A stretch of DNA of 32,992 bases from Bacteroidota bacterium. Lineage in GTDB: Bacteria > Bacteroidota > Bacteroidia > Chitinophagales > Chitinophagaceae. Positions within the stretch are counted from its first letter, which is position 1. The number at the start of each line of letters is the position of its first letter. The notes under the pieces were generated by a model. That model did not search any database. It worked only from the letters and a program-made list of their open reading frames with translations, and was not told the DNA's origin. Shown here piece after piece: positions 26,273-32,992 of the stretch. The stretch covers positions 1 through 32,992 of the forward strand of contig JAGWRO010000006.1 in NCBI GenBank assembly GCA_028876495.1, written 5' to 3'. Position numbers and translations under genes: made by a program.

Positions 26273-28714
26273 ATGGATAATCTGATTTACGTAATACCGG
26301 CGATGGGAATTGTTGGTTTGCTCTACACCTTTATTAAGTTTGCCTGGGTTGATAAGCAAGACGCGGGAAATGAAAGAATGAAAGAGATCAGCACCTACAT
26401 TGCTGATGGCGCGATGGCATTTTTAAAAGCGGAATGGAAGATCCTTTCCTACTTTGTTATTATTGCTGCTATTTTGTTGGGCATAATGGGCTACAGCAGC
26501 GCCAACAGCAGTTGGAGCATTGCCATCTCTTTTATTTGCGGTGGTTTTTTTAGTGCGCTTGCCGGTTTTATCGGGATGAAAGTGGCTACCAAAGCAAATG
26601 TACGTACTACGCAGGCCGCAAGAACCAGTCTTGCAAAAGCACTAAAGGTTTCTTTTACCGGCGGAAGTGTGATGGGACTTGGCGTTACCGGCTTAGCTGT
26701 TTTAGGTTTGGGAGGTTTATTTATTATTTTAAAATTCATTTTTGCTCCTCATGCTTCTGCTGACAGTCTTGAAATGGAAAAAACCATTGAAATTCTTACG
26801 GGATTCAGTTTGGGCGCAGAAAGTATCGCATTGTTTGCGCGGGTGGGCGGCGGTATCTATACAAAAGCAGCTGATGTAGGTGCTGACCTGGTTGGAAAAG
26901 TAGAAGCCGGAATTCCGGAAGATGATCCACGCAACCCTGCTACCATTGCAGATAACGTAGGTGATAACGTAGGTGATGTGGCCGGAATGGGCGCTGACCT
27001 TTTTGGATCGTATGTGGCTACCATTTTAGCTACCATGGTTTTGGGAAGAGAAACTTTTTCACAGGATGCTTTTGGTGGAATGGCTCCTATTCTACTGCCC
27101 ATGCTTATTGCTTCCATGGGAATTATATTTTCTATCATTGGAACCTTTTTCGTAAAAATTTCTGACAATGCCGGGCTACATACTTCTGTTGTTCAAAAGG
27201 CATTGAACCTCGGAAACTGGGGCGCAATCGTTATCACAGCTATTGCAGCTTATTTCCTGGTAATGTGGCTTATGCCGGATACTGATATGATTTTACGAAA
27301 TTATCACTTTACAAGATATGGCGTTTTTGGTGCGATCATAGTTGGGTTGGTGGTAGGAACGCTCATCAGTTTTATCACTGAATTTTATACAGCGATGGGC
27401 AAAAGGCCGGTAATGACGATCGTTCGTCAATCATCTACAGGCCATGCCACTAATATCATTGGCGGACTTGCAGTAGGAATGGAAAGTACTTTGTTCCCGA
27501 TTTTGGTTCTTGCTTCCGGTATTTACTTATCTTATTATTGTGCAGGTTTATATGGTGTTGCTATCGCTTCTGCAGGTATGATGGCTACTACAGCGATGCA
27601 ACTGGCTATTGATGCTTTCGGGCCGATAGCTGATAATGCTGGTGGAATTGCAGAAATGTGCGAGTTGCCAAAAGAAGTGCGTGAAAGAACTGATATTTTA
27701 GATGCCGTTGGAAACACAACTGCTGCTACCGGTAAAGGATTTGCAATCGCTTCTGCAGCATTGACTTCTCTTGCTTTATTTGCCGCTTTTGTGGGTATCG
27801 CAAAAATTGACGGTATTGATATTTATCGTGCAGATGTGCTTGCGGGGTTATTTGTAGGCGCCATGATTCCGTTTATATTTTCTTCTCTGGCCATTCGCGC
27901 CGTTGGCGAAGCGGCGATGGCAATGGTGGAGGAAGTACGCCGCCAGTTCCGTACCATTCCCGGTATTATGGAAGGAAAAGGAAAGCCCGAATACGAAAAA
28001 TGTGTTGCCATTTCTACTAATGCTTCCATCAAAAAAATGATGTTGCCGGGAGCTATTGCATTACTTTCGCCAGTCATCATTGGGTTTATTTTCGGTCCAC
28101 AGGTTTTGGGAGGTTTTTTAGCTGGTGCTACAGTAAGCGGTGTATTAATGGGAATATTCCAGAACAACGCCGGCGGTGCGTGGGATAACGCAAAGAAATC
28201 TTTTGAAAAAGGCGCATTGATCAACAATGAAACTTTTTTCAAAGGCTCTGAGCCGCACAAAGCATCTGTTACAGGTGATACCGTTGGTGATCCCTTTAAA
28301 GACACTTCAGGACCAAGTATGAATATTCTTATCAAATTAATGAGTATCGTTTCTTTGGTAATTGCTCCTACCCTCGCCCATAATTTCCGGGCTAAAATTA
28401 ATGCGGACAGAAAATTAAAAATTGAGAACCTGATCAACCTTGATAAAACAACTTTAAGGGAAGAAAATGCTAATAAAGACCAATGGGCTTTGGTGAAAAC
28501 ACCCGGCCAGGTTGTGGATGCAAAAGAAGTACAAAACTTTATTGACGCATTGGAAGAAGATCATCTCATTACTCAAAATTCTTTTTCTATTGCTGTTGCT
28601 AAAGGCGAACTTTATATTGATGGAACAAAGCAACCTACATCCATTCAACAGAAATACAGTACCTATATTGAAAAGACAGGCGATTTTATAAGCAAAGAAA
28701 CGCCTGTCAAATAA
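26273..28714 (+). CDS. hppA: K+-dependent membrane-bound pyrophosphatase (ion pump)
   Basis: The 813-residue integral membrane protein has about 16 helices and couples PPi hydrolysis to ion export. Signature and catalytic residues: [12 protein letters not shown] (200-211), [19 protein letters not shown] (217-235), [10 protein letters not shown] (480-489; Ala after TT marks the K+-dependent class, K488 present). The loop after the signature reads DLFGSYVAT, lacking both the E of DLFES (Na+ pumps) and of SYAE (plant H+ pumps); instead E183 lies in helix 5 ([10 protein letters not shown]). A hydrophilic C-terminal extension of about 100 residues follows the last helix ([13 protein letters not shown]...). 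TATTTTTG at 26236-26243 is the -7 element. Confidence 0.94.
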   Translation: MDNLIYVIPAMGIVGLLYTFIKFAWVDKQDAGNERMKEISTYIADGAMAFLKAEWKILSYFVIIAAILLGIMGYSSANSSWSIAISFICGGFFSALAGFIGMKVATKANVRTTQAARTSLAKALKVSFTGGSVMGLGVTGLAVLGLGGLFIILKFIFAPHASADSLEMEKTIEILTGFSLGAESIALFARVGGGIYTKAADVGADLVGKVEAGIPEDDPRNPATIADNVGDNVGDVAGMGADLFGSYVATILATMVLGRETFSQDAFGGMAPILLPMLIASMGIIFSIIGTFFVKISDNAGLHTSVVQKALNLGNWGAIVITAIAAYFLVMWLMPDTDMILRNYHFTRYGVFGAIIVGLVVGTLISFITEFYTAMGKRPVMTIVRQSSTGHATNIIGGLAVGMESTLFPILVLASGIYLSYYCAGLYGVAIASAGMMATTAMQLAIDAFGPIADNAGGIAEMCELPKEVRERTDILDAVGNTTAATGKGFAIASAALTSLALFAAFVGIAKIDGIDIYRADVLAGLFVGAMIPFIFSSLAIRAVGEAAMAMVEEVRRQFRTIPGIMEGKGKPEYEKCVAISTNASIKKMMLPGAIALLSPVIIGFIFGPQVLGGFLAGATVSGVLMGIFQNNAGGAWDNAKKSFEKGALINNETFFKGSEPHKASVTGDTVGDPFKDTSGPSMNILIKLMSIVSLVIAPTLAHNFRAKINADRKLKIENLINLDKTTLREENANKDQWALVKTPGQVVDAKEVQNFIDALEEDHLITQNSFSIAVAKGELYIDGTKQPTSIQQKYSTYIEKTGDFISKETPVK

Positions 28715-28735
28715 AAGCTTTAATCTTAACCAGGT

Positions 28736-28771
28736 AAAAAAATGAAGAGTGGAAAAACTCTTCATTTTTTT
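28736..28771. terminator. Bidirectional terminator between hppA and ppdK
   Basis: A perfect 15-bp inverted repeat (28736-28750 and 28757-28771, core ATGAAGAGT/ACTCTTCAT) has A7 on one side and T8 on the other, so each strand ends in a U tract. It lies 22 bp after hppA and 78 bp after ppdK. Confidence 0.9.
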
Positions 28772-28848
28772 TGCCCATCCTAAACAAGAATCCTCATTAT
28801 TTCTTCGTTCACTATATTTTCTCCAAAAAGAATCTTTGCAACTTTTTA

Positions 28849-31602
28849 TTATTTCCTTGGAGATTCTAATTCAGCATGGGCTGCAGCCAACCGGGCTATT
28901 GGTACTCGAAAGGGCGAACAGCTTACATAATTCATTCCTATGCGATGGCAGAACTTTACACTTTCCGGATCGCCGCCATGCTCGCCGCAAATACCTACTT
29001 TTAATTTTGGCTTTGTTTCCCTGCCTCTTTCTGTACCAAATTTTATCAGCTCTCCTACTCCATCCTGGTCAATGGTTTGAAAAGGATCATCTTTTAAAAT
29101 TTTAAGATCAAGATAGTTCGGGAGAAATCCGCCAATATCATCGCGGCTGAAACCAAAACTCATTTGAGTAAGATCGTTGGTGCCAAAGCTAAAGAAATCC
29201 GCTGCTTCAGCCATTCTGCCGGCTTTGATAGCCGCTCTCGGTGTTTCTATCATGGTGCCGTAGAGGTAAGGAATTTTTTTCAGCTTCGATTTCTCGCATA
29301 CTTCTTTATAAACCTTATCCACAATCTTTTTCTGGTGAATTAGTTCGTTTACTGTGCACGTTACCGGTATCATTATTTCAGGAAATGCTTTTTTGCCTGA
29401 TTTCAAAATTTCAGCCGTTGCTTCAAAAATCGCCCTCACCTGCATTTCTGTTATTTCAGGATAACTGATACCCAATCTTACTCCCCTGTGCCCAAGCATC
29501 GGGTTATTTTCGTGCAAAGCCAATACGCGTCTTCTTAGCAGGCTCATACTGATGCCGAGTTCTTTGCTGAGCTGGAGCAATTTTTCCTTATCATGCGGAA
29601 CAAATTCATGTAGCGGCGGATCGAGTAAACGGATGGTTACAGGATAACCATTCATAATTTTCAGGGTGTCTTTCACATCCTTCTTTACATAAGTAAATAA
29701 CTCATTTAAAGCTGCTTTTCTTTCCTCTATCGTTTTACTTACAATCATCTTGCGCAAAAGAAACAAAGGTTGTTCGCTGCCCTCTCCGTAAAACATATGC
29801 TCGGTGCGGAACAGCCCAATTCCTTCGGCACCAAATTTCATAGCTTGAGATGCATCGCCCGGTGTTTCTGCATTGGCACGAACGCCAATCACTTTTATTT
29901 TATCCACCAGTTTCATCAGGTCTTTATAAGATTGGTTCTTTTCAAGATTAATGTCTGTTAGTGGCAGGCTTCCTTCGTACGCAACTCCTTTTGTTCCGTT
30001 TAAACTTATCCAATCTCCTTCTTTGATGATCACCCCATCTTTTGAATGAAATGTTTTTGCATCAGAGTGAATTTCAATATCGCCGCAACCCACAATGCAG
30101 CATTTACCCCATCCCCGGGCCACCAAAGCCGCATGAGAAGTCATTCCACCTTTAGTGGTTAATATCGCCTGAGATTTGTGCATTCCGTCTACGTCCTCGG
30201 GCGATGTTTCTTCTCTTACCAAAATCACTTTTTCTCCTTTGGAAGCCCACTCCACGGCATCATCAGAAGTAAATACCACACGGCCTCTTGCACCGCCGGG
30301 CCCTGCCGGTAACCCTTTGGCAATGGGCTTATTTAAAAGCTCTGCTTTCGGATCGAGCATAGGAAGTAACAGTTCGATCAATTGATTGGGCGCCACCCTG
30401 TGTACCGCAGTTTTGGCATCAATCAATTTAGACTGGTACATCTCTGTGGCCATGCGTACCGCAGCAACACCATTCCTTTTTCCCACACGACACTGAAGCA
30501 TATACAGTTTTCCTTTTTCGATGGTAAACTCAATATCCTGCATGTCTTTATAATGTTTCTCCAACCTTTGCTGGTAGCTGTATAATTCCTTATAAAGTGC
30601 CGGCATCAATTTTTCAAGTGTTTTTAAATGTTTGCTTTGGGCATTCTTTGAATATTCATTCACAGGTCCCGGTGTTCTGATACCGGCAACCACATCTTCT
30701 CCTTGCGCGTTCACCAGGTATTCTCCGTAAAATTTATTTTCGCCGCTACCGGGATTTCTGGTAAAAGCCACGCCGGTACAACTATCATTGCCCATATTAC
30801 CAAACACCATTGCCTGTACATTTACTGCGGTTCCCCACTCGTCCGGTATTTTTTCAATTCTGCGATATTCAAACGCTCTTTTCCCATTCCAGCTACTAAA
30901 AACAGCGCCAATGCCGCCCCATAATTGCTTTTCAGCATCATCGGGAAAATCTTTGCCCAATACCTCTTTCACGGTTGTCTTATAATCACTCACTAATTTT
31001 TTCAAATCTTCAACGGTGAGATCCGTATCATTTTTGTATCCTTTTTTATGTTTAACCTCTTCCAGCTTTTCGTCCAGGATTTTCCGGATGCCTTTCCCGT
31101 TTTTAACTTCTATACCTCCTCCTTTTTCCATCACCACATCTGCATACATCATGATGAGCCGCCGGTAAGCATCGTACGCAAATCTTTCATCATTACTTTG
31201 GGCAATAAGCCCCTGTAAGGTTTTTTCAGTCAGTCCTACATTCAGCACTGTTTCCATCATTCCGGGCATACTTTTCCTGGCGCCTGATCGCACAGATACC
31301 AGCAATGGATTTTTTTCATCACCGAATTTTTTTCCGGTAAGTTTTTCCATTTTAGCAAGCGCTTCTTCTGTTTTCTCTTTTAATTTTTTGGGATAGGTTT
31401 TCTTGTTTTGATAATAGTAATTGCATACTTCGGTAGTAATCGTAAAACCCGGCGGTACCGGCAAACGAAGTTTGGGATGTCCTGCCATTTCAGCAAGGTT
31501 AGCCCCTTTGCCTCCTAATAAATTTTTTAAAGATTCGTTGCCATCTGCCTTACCTCCGCCAAAGAAGTAGACATACTTTTCTCCCTTTTTATTTTTTGAC
31601 AT
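28849..31602 (-). CDS. ppdK: Pyruvate, phosphate dikinase
   Basis: The 917-residue enzyme interconverts pyruvate + ATP + Pi and PEP + AMP + PPi. The nucleotide-binding domain starts VYFFGGGKADGN...LLGGKGANLAEMA and has SVRSGARKSMPGMMETVLNVG; the swivelling phospho-His domain has GGMTSHAALVARGWGKCCIVG (catalytic His in TSH); the PEP domain has FRTEHMFY, GTNDLTQM and VGICGEHGGDP. It is 30-40 residues longer than usual, partly from a Lys-rich insert around residues 55-75 and 160-185. It converges on hppA, whose product uses the PPi formed in the gluconeogenic direction. A 450-bp gap lies upstream. Confidence 0.96.
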   Translation of the reverse strand: MSKNKKGEKYVYFFGGGKADGNESLKNLLGGKGANLAEMAGHPKLRLPVPPGFTITTEVCNYYYQNKKTYPKKLKEKTEEALAKMEKLTGKKFGDEKNPLLVSVRSGARKSMPGMMETVLNVGLTEKTLQGLIAQSNDERFAYDAYRRLIMMYADVVMEKGGGIEVKNGKGIRKILDEKLEEVKHKKGYKNDTDLTVEDLKKLVSDYKTTVKEVLGKDFPDDAEKQLWGGIGAVFSSWNGKRAFEYRRIEKIPDEWGTAVNVQAMVFGNMGNDSCTGVAFTRNPGSGENKFYGEYLVNAQGEDVVAGIRTPGPVNEYSKNAQSKHLKTLEKLMPALYKELYSYQQRLEKHYKDMQDIEFTIEKGKLYMLQCRVGKRNGVAAVRMATEMYQSKLIDAKTAVHRVAPNQLIELLLPMLDPKAELLNKPIAKGLPAGPGGARGRVVFTSDDAVEWASKGEKVILVREETSPEDVDGMHKSQAILTTKGGMTSHAALVARGWGKCCIVGCGDIEIHSDAKTFHSKDGVIIKEGDWISLNGTKGVAYEGSLPLTDINLEKNQSYKDLMKLVDKIKVIGVRANAETPGDASQAMKFGAEGIGLFRTEHMFYGEGSEQPLFLLRKMIVSKTIEERKAALNELFTYVKKDVKDTLKIMNGYPVTIRLLDPPLHEFVPHDKEKLLQLSKELGISMSLLRRRVLALHENNPMLGHRGVRLGISYPEITEMQVRAIFEATAEILKSGKKAFPEIMIPVTCTVNELIHQKKIVDKVYKEVCEKSKLKKIPYLYGTMIETPRAAIKAGRMAEAADFFSFGTNDLTQMSFGFSRDDIGGFLPNYLDLKILKDDPFQTIDQDGVGELIKFGTERGRETKPKLKVGICGEHGGDPESVKFCHRIGMNYVSCSPFRVPIARLAAAHAELESPRK

Positions 31603-31695
31603 GATATGAATGTTTTTGATAATTAATACAGAGTTACATCTTGCACCCTACAATTTAAAAAACATTCGTCAGCAGAAAAGTTGATTTGTATCAGG

Positions 31696-31733
31696 TTATA
31701 AAAAAGAAAATTAATTTATATTCTTTTTTATAA
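31696..31733. repeat. AT-rich perfect inverted repeat upstream of ppdK
   Basis: TTATAAAAAAGAA (31696-31708) and TTCTTTTTTATAA (31721-31733) are perfect 13-nt arms with a 12-nt loop, about 95 bp upstream of the ppdK start. It may be a terminator of whatever once lay here or a regulatory site. The remainder of 31603-32059 holds only the XRE remnant and a hairpin. Confidence 0.55.
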
Positions 31734-31821
31734 GCAATTTATTACTATAGTGTATGTTGCTAAAGGCAAACACCTATAAGATTTCAAAAACATCTGTTCC
31801 TGTGGTTCGTGTCCTCACCCG

Positions 31822-31965
31822 ACAGCTGAGAACATACAGGATAAAACTTTGATTAACCAGTTTAACCGGATCATTGAACTCTCCGAAGAAAATAAAACCG
31901 TGGTATCTAAACTGATTGATGCTTTTCTTTTTCAACAGGAAATGAAACAAAAATTAGCGCAATAA
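31822..31965 (+). pseudogene. C-terminal remnant of an XRE-type transcriptional regulator
   Basis: The frame ending at TAA 31963-31965 reads DKTLINQFNRIIELSEENK, VVSKLIDAFLFQQEMKQKLAQ. This is the typical tail of small Bacteroidota Cro/C1-type regulators: the linker D-K-x-L, a helix with I-x-x-L-S-E-E-x-K, then L-I-D-A-F and a Lys/Gln-rich end. The N-terminal helix-turn-helix is absent and no ATG precedes it. It is thus a decayed fragment on the edge of the IS66-affected region. Confidence 0.6.
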
Positions 31966-31994
31966 AAATGTCCTGAGGTACAAACATCAGGACA
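31964..31994 (-). terminator. Intrinsic terminator for the minus-strand gene pair 32060-32735
   Basis: An 8-bp stem TGTCCTGA (31969-31976)/TCAGGACA (31987-31994) is followed on the minus strand by five T residues (31964-31968). It lies 66 bp after the stop of the 32060 gene. Confidence 0.7.
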
Positions 31995-32059
31995 GCAGTG
32001 TGGATATAGAAATCAATAAAATGCACCACAAACTTTATTTCTCCTTTCAAAAAATAACT

Positions 32060-32473
32060 TTATGTAAAAAAATAACTTAAAATAAAAGCAGGGACAATTA
32101 GCAAATATTCTGGCTTTTTGATTAAACCAAAAATTAATAACAACAAATCACCTCCAATTGAATAAATTATTACATCACTAATTTCCAATTTAATTTTAAA
32201 ACCTACATCTTTATGATAATAAACTCCGAGCGGAGTAATGTATGTCTCGGTGATCATTTTACTAATATCCTTATCTATGTGATAATCATAGCTCTCCATC
32301 ATCTTAAAATATTTTTGTAGCAATTTCATCGCTTCACTTTTTGAAGAACTTAACTTATCGAAATATAAAAGGAAGTTTTGAATAGACTTCAAATTAAATA
32401 ATCTTTGCTGATCTATAGGCAAATCATCCCGTATTTTGTTTAATTTTTGCTGCAATTCAAGTATTGACTCCAT
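32060..32473 (-). CDS. Small protein with C-terminal membrane hairpin, unknown function
   Basis: The 137-residue protein starts MESILELQQKLNKIRDD. The first 95 residues are helical and charged; two hydrophobic helices end the protein (about 100-116 VIIYSIGGDLLLLIFGL and 120-136 EYLLIVPAFILSYFF). No domain is recognised. It starts 3 nt after the stop of the truncated upstream gene, so the two form a tight pair. The neighbourhood (IS66, regulator remnant) suggests accessory DNA. Confidence 0.65.
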   Translation of the reverse strand: MESILELQQKLNKIRDDLPIDQQRLFNLKSIQNFLLYFDKLSSSKSEAMKLLQKYFKMMESYDYHIDKDISKMITETYITPLGVYYHKDVGFKIKLEISDVIIYSIGGDLLLLIFGLIKKPEYLLIVPAFILSYFFT

Positions 32474-32476
32474 TTC

Positions 32477-32735
32477 TTATTTAGTTATTGTTTCTTTCAC
32501 ATCCTTATATAAATCTTTTATATGCTCTTTTTCCTCAAATATTTTAATGGCATCTTCGGCTAATTCTGCCGGATCGGTATATTCGCTAGCCCAGTCATTT
32601 ATCTTTTGCACTAACGCTGGATTTGCACTATTTCCGAGAACTGATATTAAACCTATTGCAATTCTTTCTTTTAAATCACCAATGGTAAATGCAGATTTCA
32701 TGTAAATTTTTAATTCAGCAGATGATAATTTATCG
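32477..32735 (-). pseudogene. Gene truncated at its 5' end by the IS66 element
   Basis: The frame runs without a break from its stop at 32477 through ATG 32701 (MKSAFTIGDLKERIAIGL...) and on upstream (DKLSSAELKIY) into the IS terminal repeat at 32736, reaching a GTG inside the repeat at 32755. Residues before ATG 32701 look as protein-like as those after, which suggests the original N-terminus was cut off. If instead 32701 is the native start, a 74-residue helical protein (SVLGNSANPALVQKIND, DPAELAEDAIKIFEEKE) remains intact. No family recognised. Confidence 0.55.
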
Positions 32736-32758
32736 GTATCCTCACGGCCAACCACCTC

Positions 32759-32789
32759 TTGCCTTCAAAAGTAAAGAGAGATAGTTTTG
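32759..32789 (+). promoter_or_regulatory. Promoter of the IS66 tnpA gene
   Basis: TTG (32759-32761), 20 nt, then TAGTTTTG (32782-32789) is a full consensus match. Transcription would begin near 32796, about 12 nt before the ATG at 32808. Confidence 0.7.
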
Positions 32790-32807
32790 CATGAAAAAAA
32801 ATAAATC

Positions 32808-32992
32808 ATGCGCAATGATCCCGAAGTACGGCAGCAAATGTTTGAGTTCATCAAACAATGGAAACAAAGTGGCCTTTCTCAAAATGCATTCTGTGAGCGG
32901 CATTCAATCCGTTTTCATAAGTTTTATTATTGGTATAAATGTTACCGGAGAGTAAATGATATTTCTGATGAAAATAATCGCGGTTTTGCAAA
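32808..32992 (+). CDS. IS66-family accessory protein TnpA, N-terminal part
   Basis: The 61 visible residues begin MRNDPEVRQQMFEFIKQWKQ and continue SGLSQNAFCERHSIRFHKFYYWYKCYR. This is the helix-turn-helix start of the first IS66 gene in Bacteroidota (pattern W-K-x-S-G-L-S-Q-x-A-F-C, then F-x-Y-W). It probably binds the element's ends or regulates transposition. Another ATG at 32791 is in a different frame. The coding region runs past the window edge. Confidence 0.8.
   Translation, partial: MRNDPEVRQQMFEFIKQWKQSGLSQNAFCERHSIRFHKFYYWYKCYRRVNDISDENNRGFA

Larger units (their letters stand above)
32736..32992 (+). mobile_element. Left end of an IS66-family insertion sequence (partial)
   Basis: GTATCCTCACGGCCAACCAC at 32736-32755 is the likely left terminal repeat; with the preceding G it matches the right-end repeat at 115-138 (reverse-complemented) at about 17 of 21 positions. 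A consensus promoter and the tnpA gene follow. ATTTATCG (32728-32735) would be the 8-bp target duplication. The element continues past the window. Confidence 0.75.

Overview
The window looks like chromosome from a Bacteroidota bacterium, most likely of the Chitinophagaceae type. Base composition is AT-rich. Intergenic regions repeatedly carry the Bacteroidota promoter element TAnnTTTG, in three cases with a TTG 19-21 nt upstream. Translation starts lack clear Shine-Dalgarno sites. Several proteins are lineage-typical: an HU-CCDC81/SPOR division protein, a YbiT-type ABC-F protein, a long plant/cyanobacteria-like IspH, an FKBP lipoprotein and a K+-dependent membrane pyrophosphatase. Genus cannot be read from the sequence.

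Layout. Both ends are pieces of IS66-family elements in the same orientation: 1-137 is the right end (transposase C-terminus plus terminal repeat) and 32736-32992 is the left end (terminal repeat, promoter, tnpA start). Next to them lie decayed genes: an MscS channel with its middle deleted (1639-2000), an XRE-regulator tail (31822-31965) and a gene cut by the right IS (32477-32735). Between lies a conserved housekeeping block. 0.4-7.6 kb, mostly minus strand: GtrA-type membrane protein, outer-membrane barrel, ABC-F ATPase, 2-oxoacid dehydrogenase E2, RibBA, BadF/NagK-type kinase. 7.6-15 kb, plus strand: S41 protease, a 54-residue protein, CBS-domain cystathionine beta-synthase, a 630-bp structured gap, a BtuF-like protein without signal peptide, class I aldolase FbaB, AccD, SmpB. 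15-21 kb, mixed: serine dehydratase, FKBP lipoprotein plus a small membrane protein, HU/SPOR protein, a frameshifted ferritin, a 33-residue membrane peptide, IspH. 21-31.6 kb: cytoplasmic GH13 enzyme, DEAD-box helicase, a pair of envelope proteins (coiled-coil anchor plus a secreted Ppx/GppA-like protein), membrane pyrophosphatase HppA, and pyruvate phosphate dikinase converging on it.

How the genes connect. Most are independent core functions: riboflavin, fatty acid, isoprenoid and cysteine metabolism, glycolysis/gluconeogenesis, ribosome rescue. HppA and PpdK share pyrophosphate and are separated by one bidirectional terminator. No CRISPR array, tRNA, rRNA, phage or defence island was found. 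The best candidates for something undescribed are the secreted Ppx/GppA-like protein and its partner (23869-25997), the 10909-11539 gap (ATCCAA cluster, coding-like remnant, strong terminator just before a gene start), the HppA gate glutamate placement, and the one-sided degeneration of the ABC-F ATP sites.
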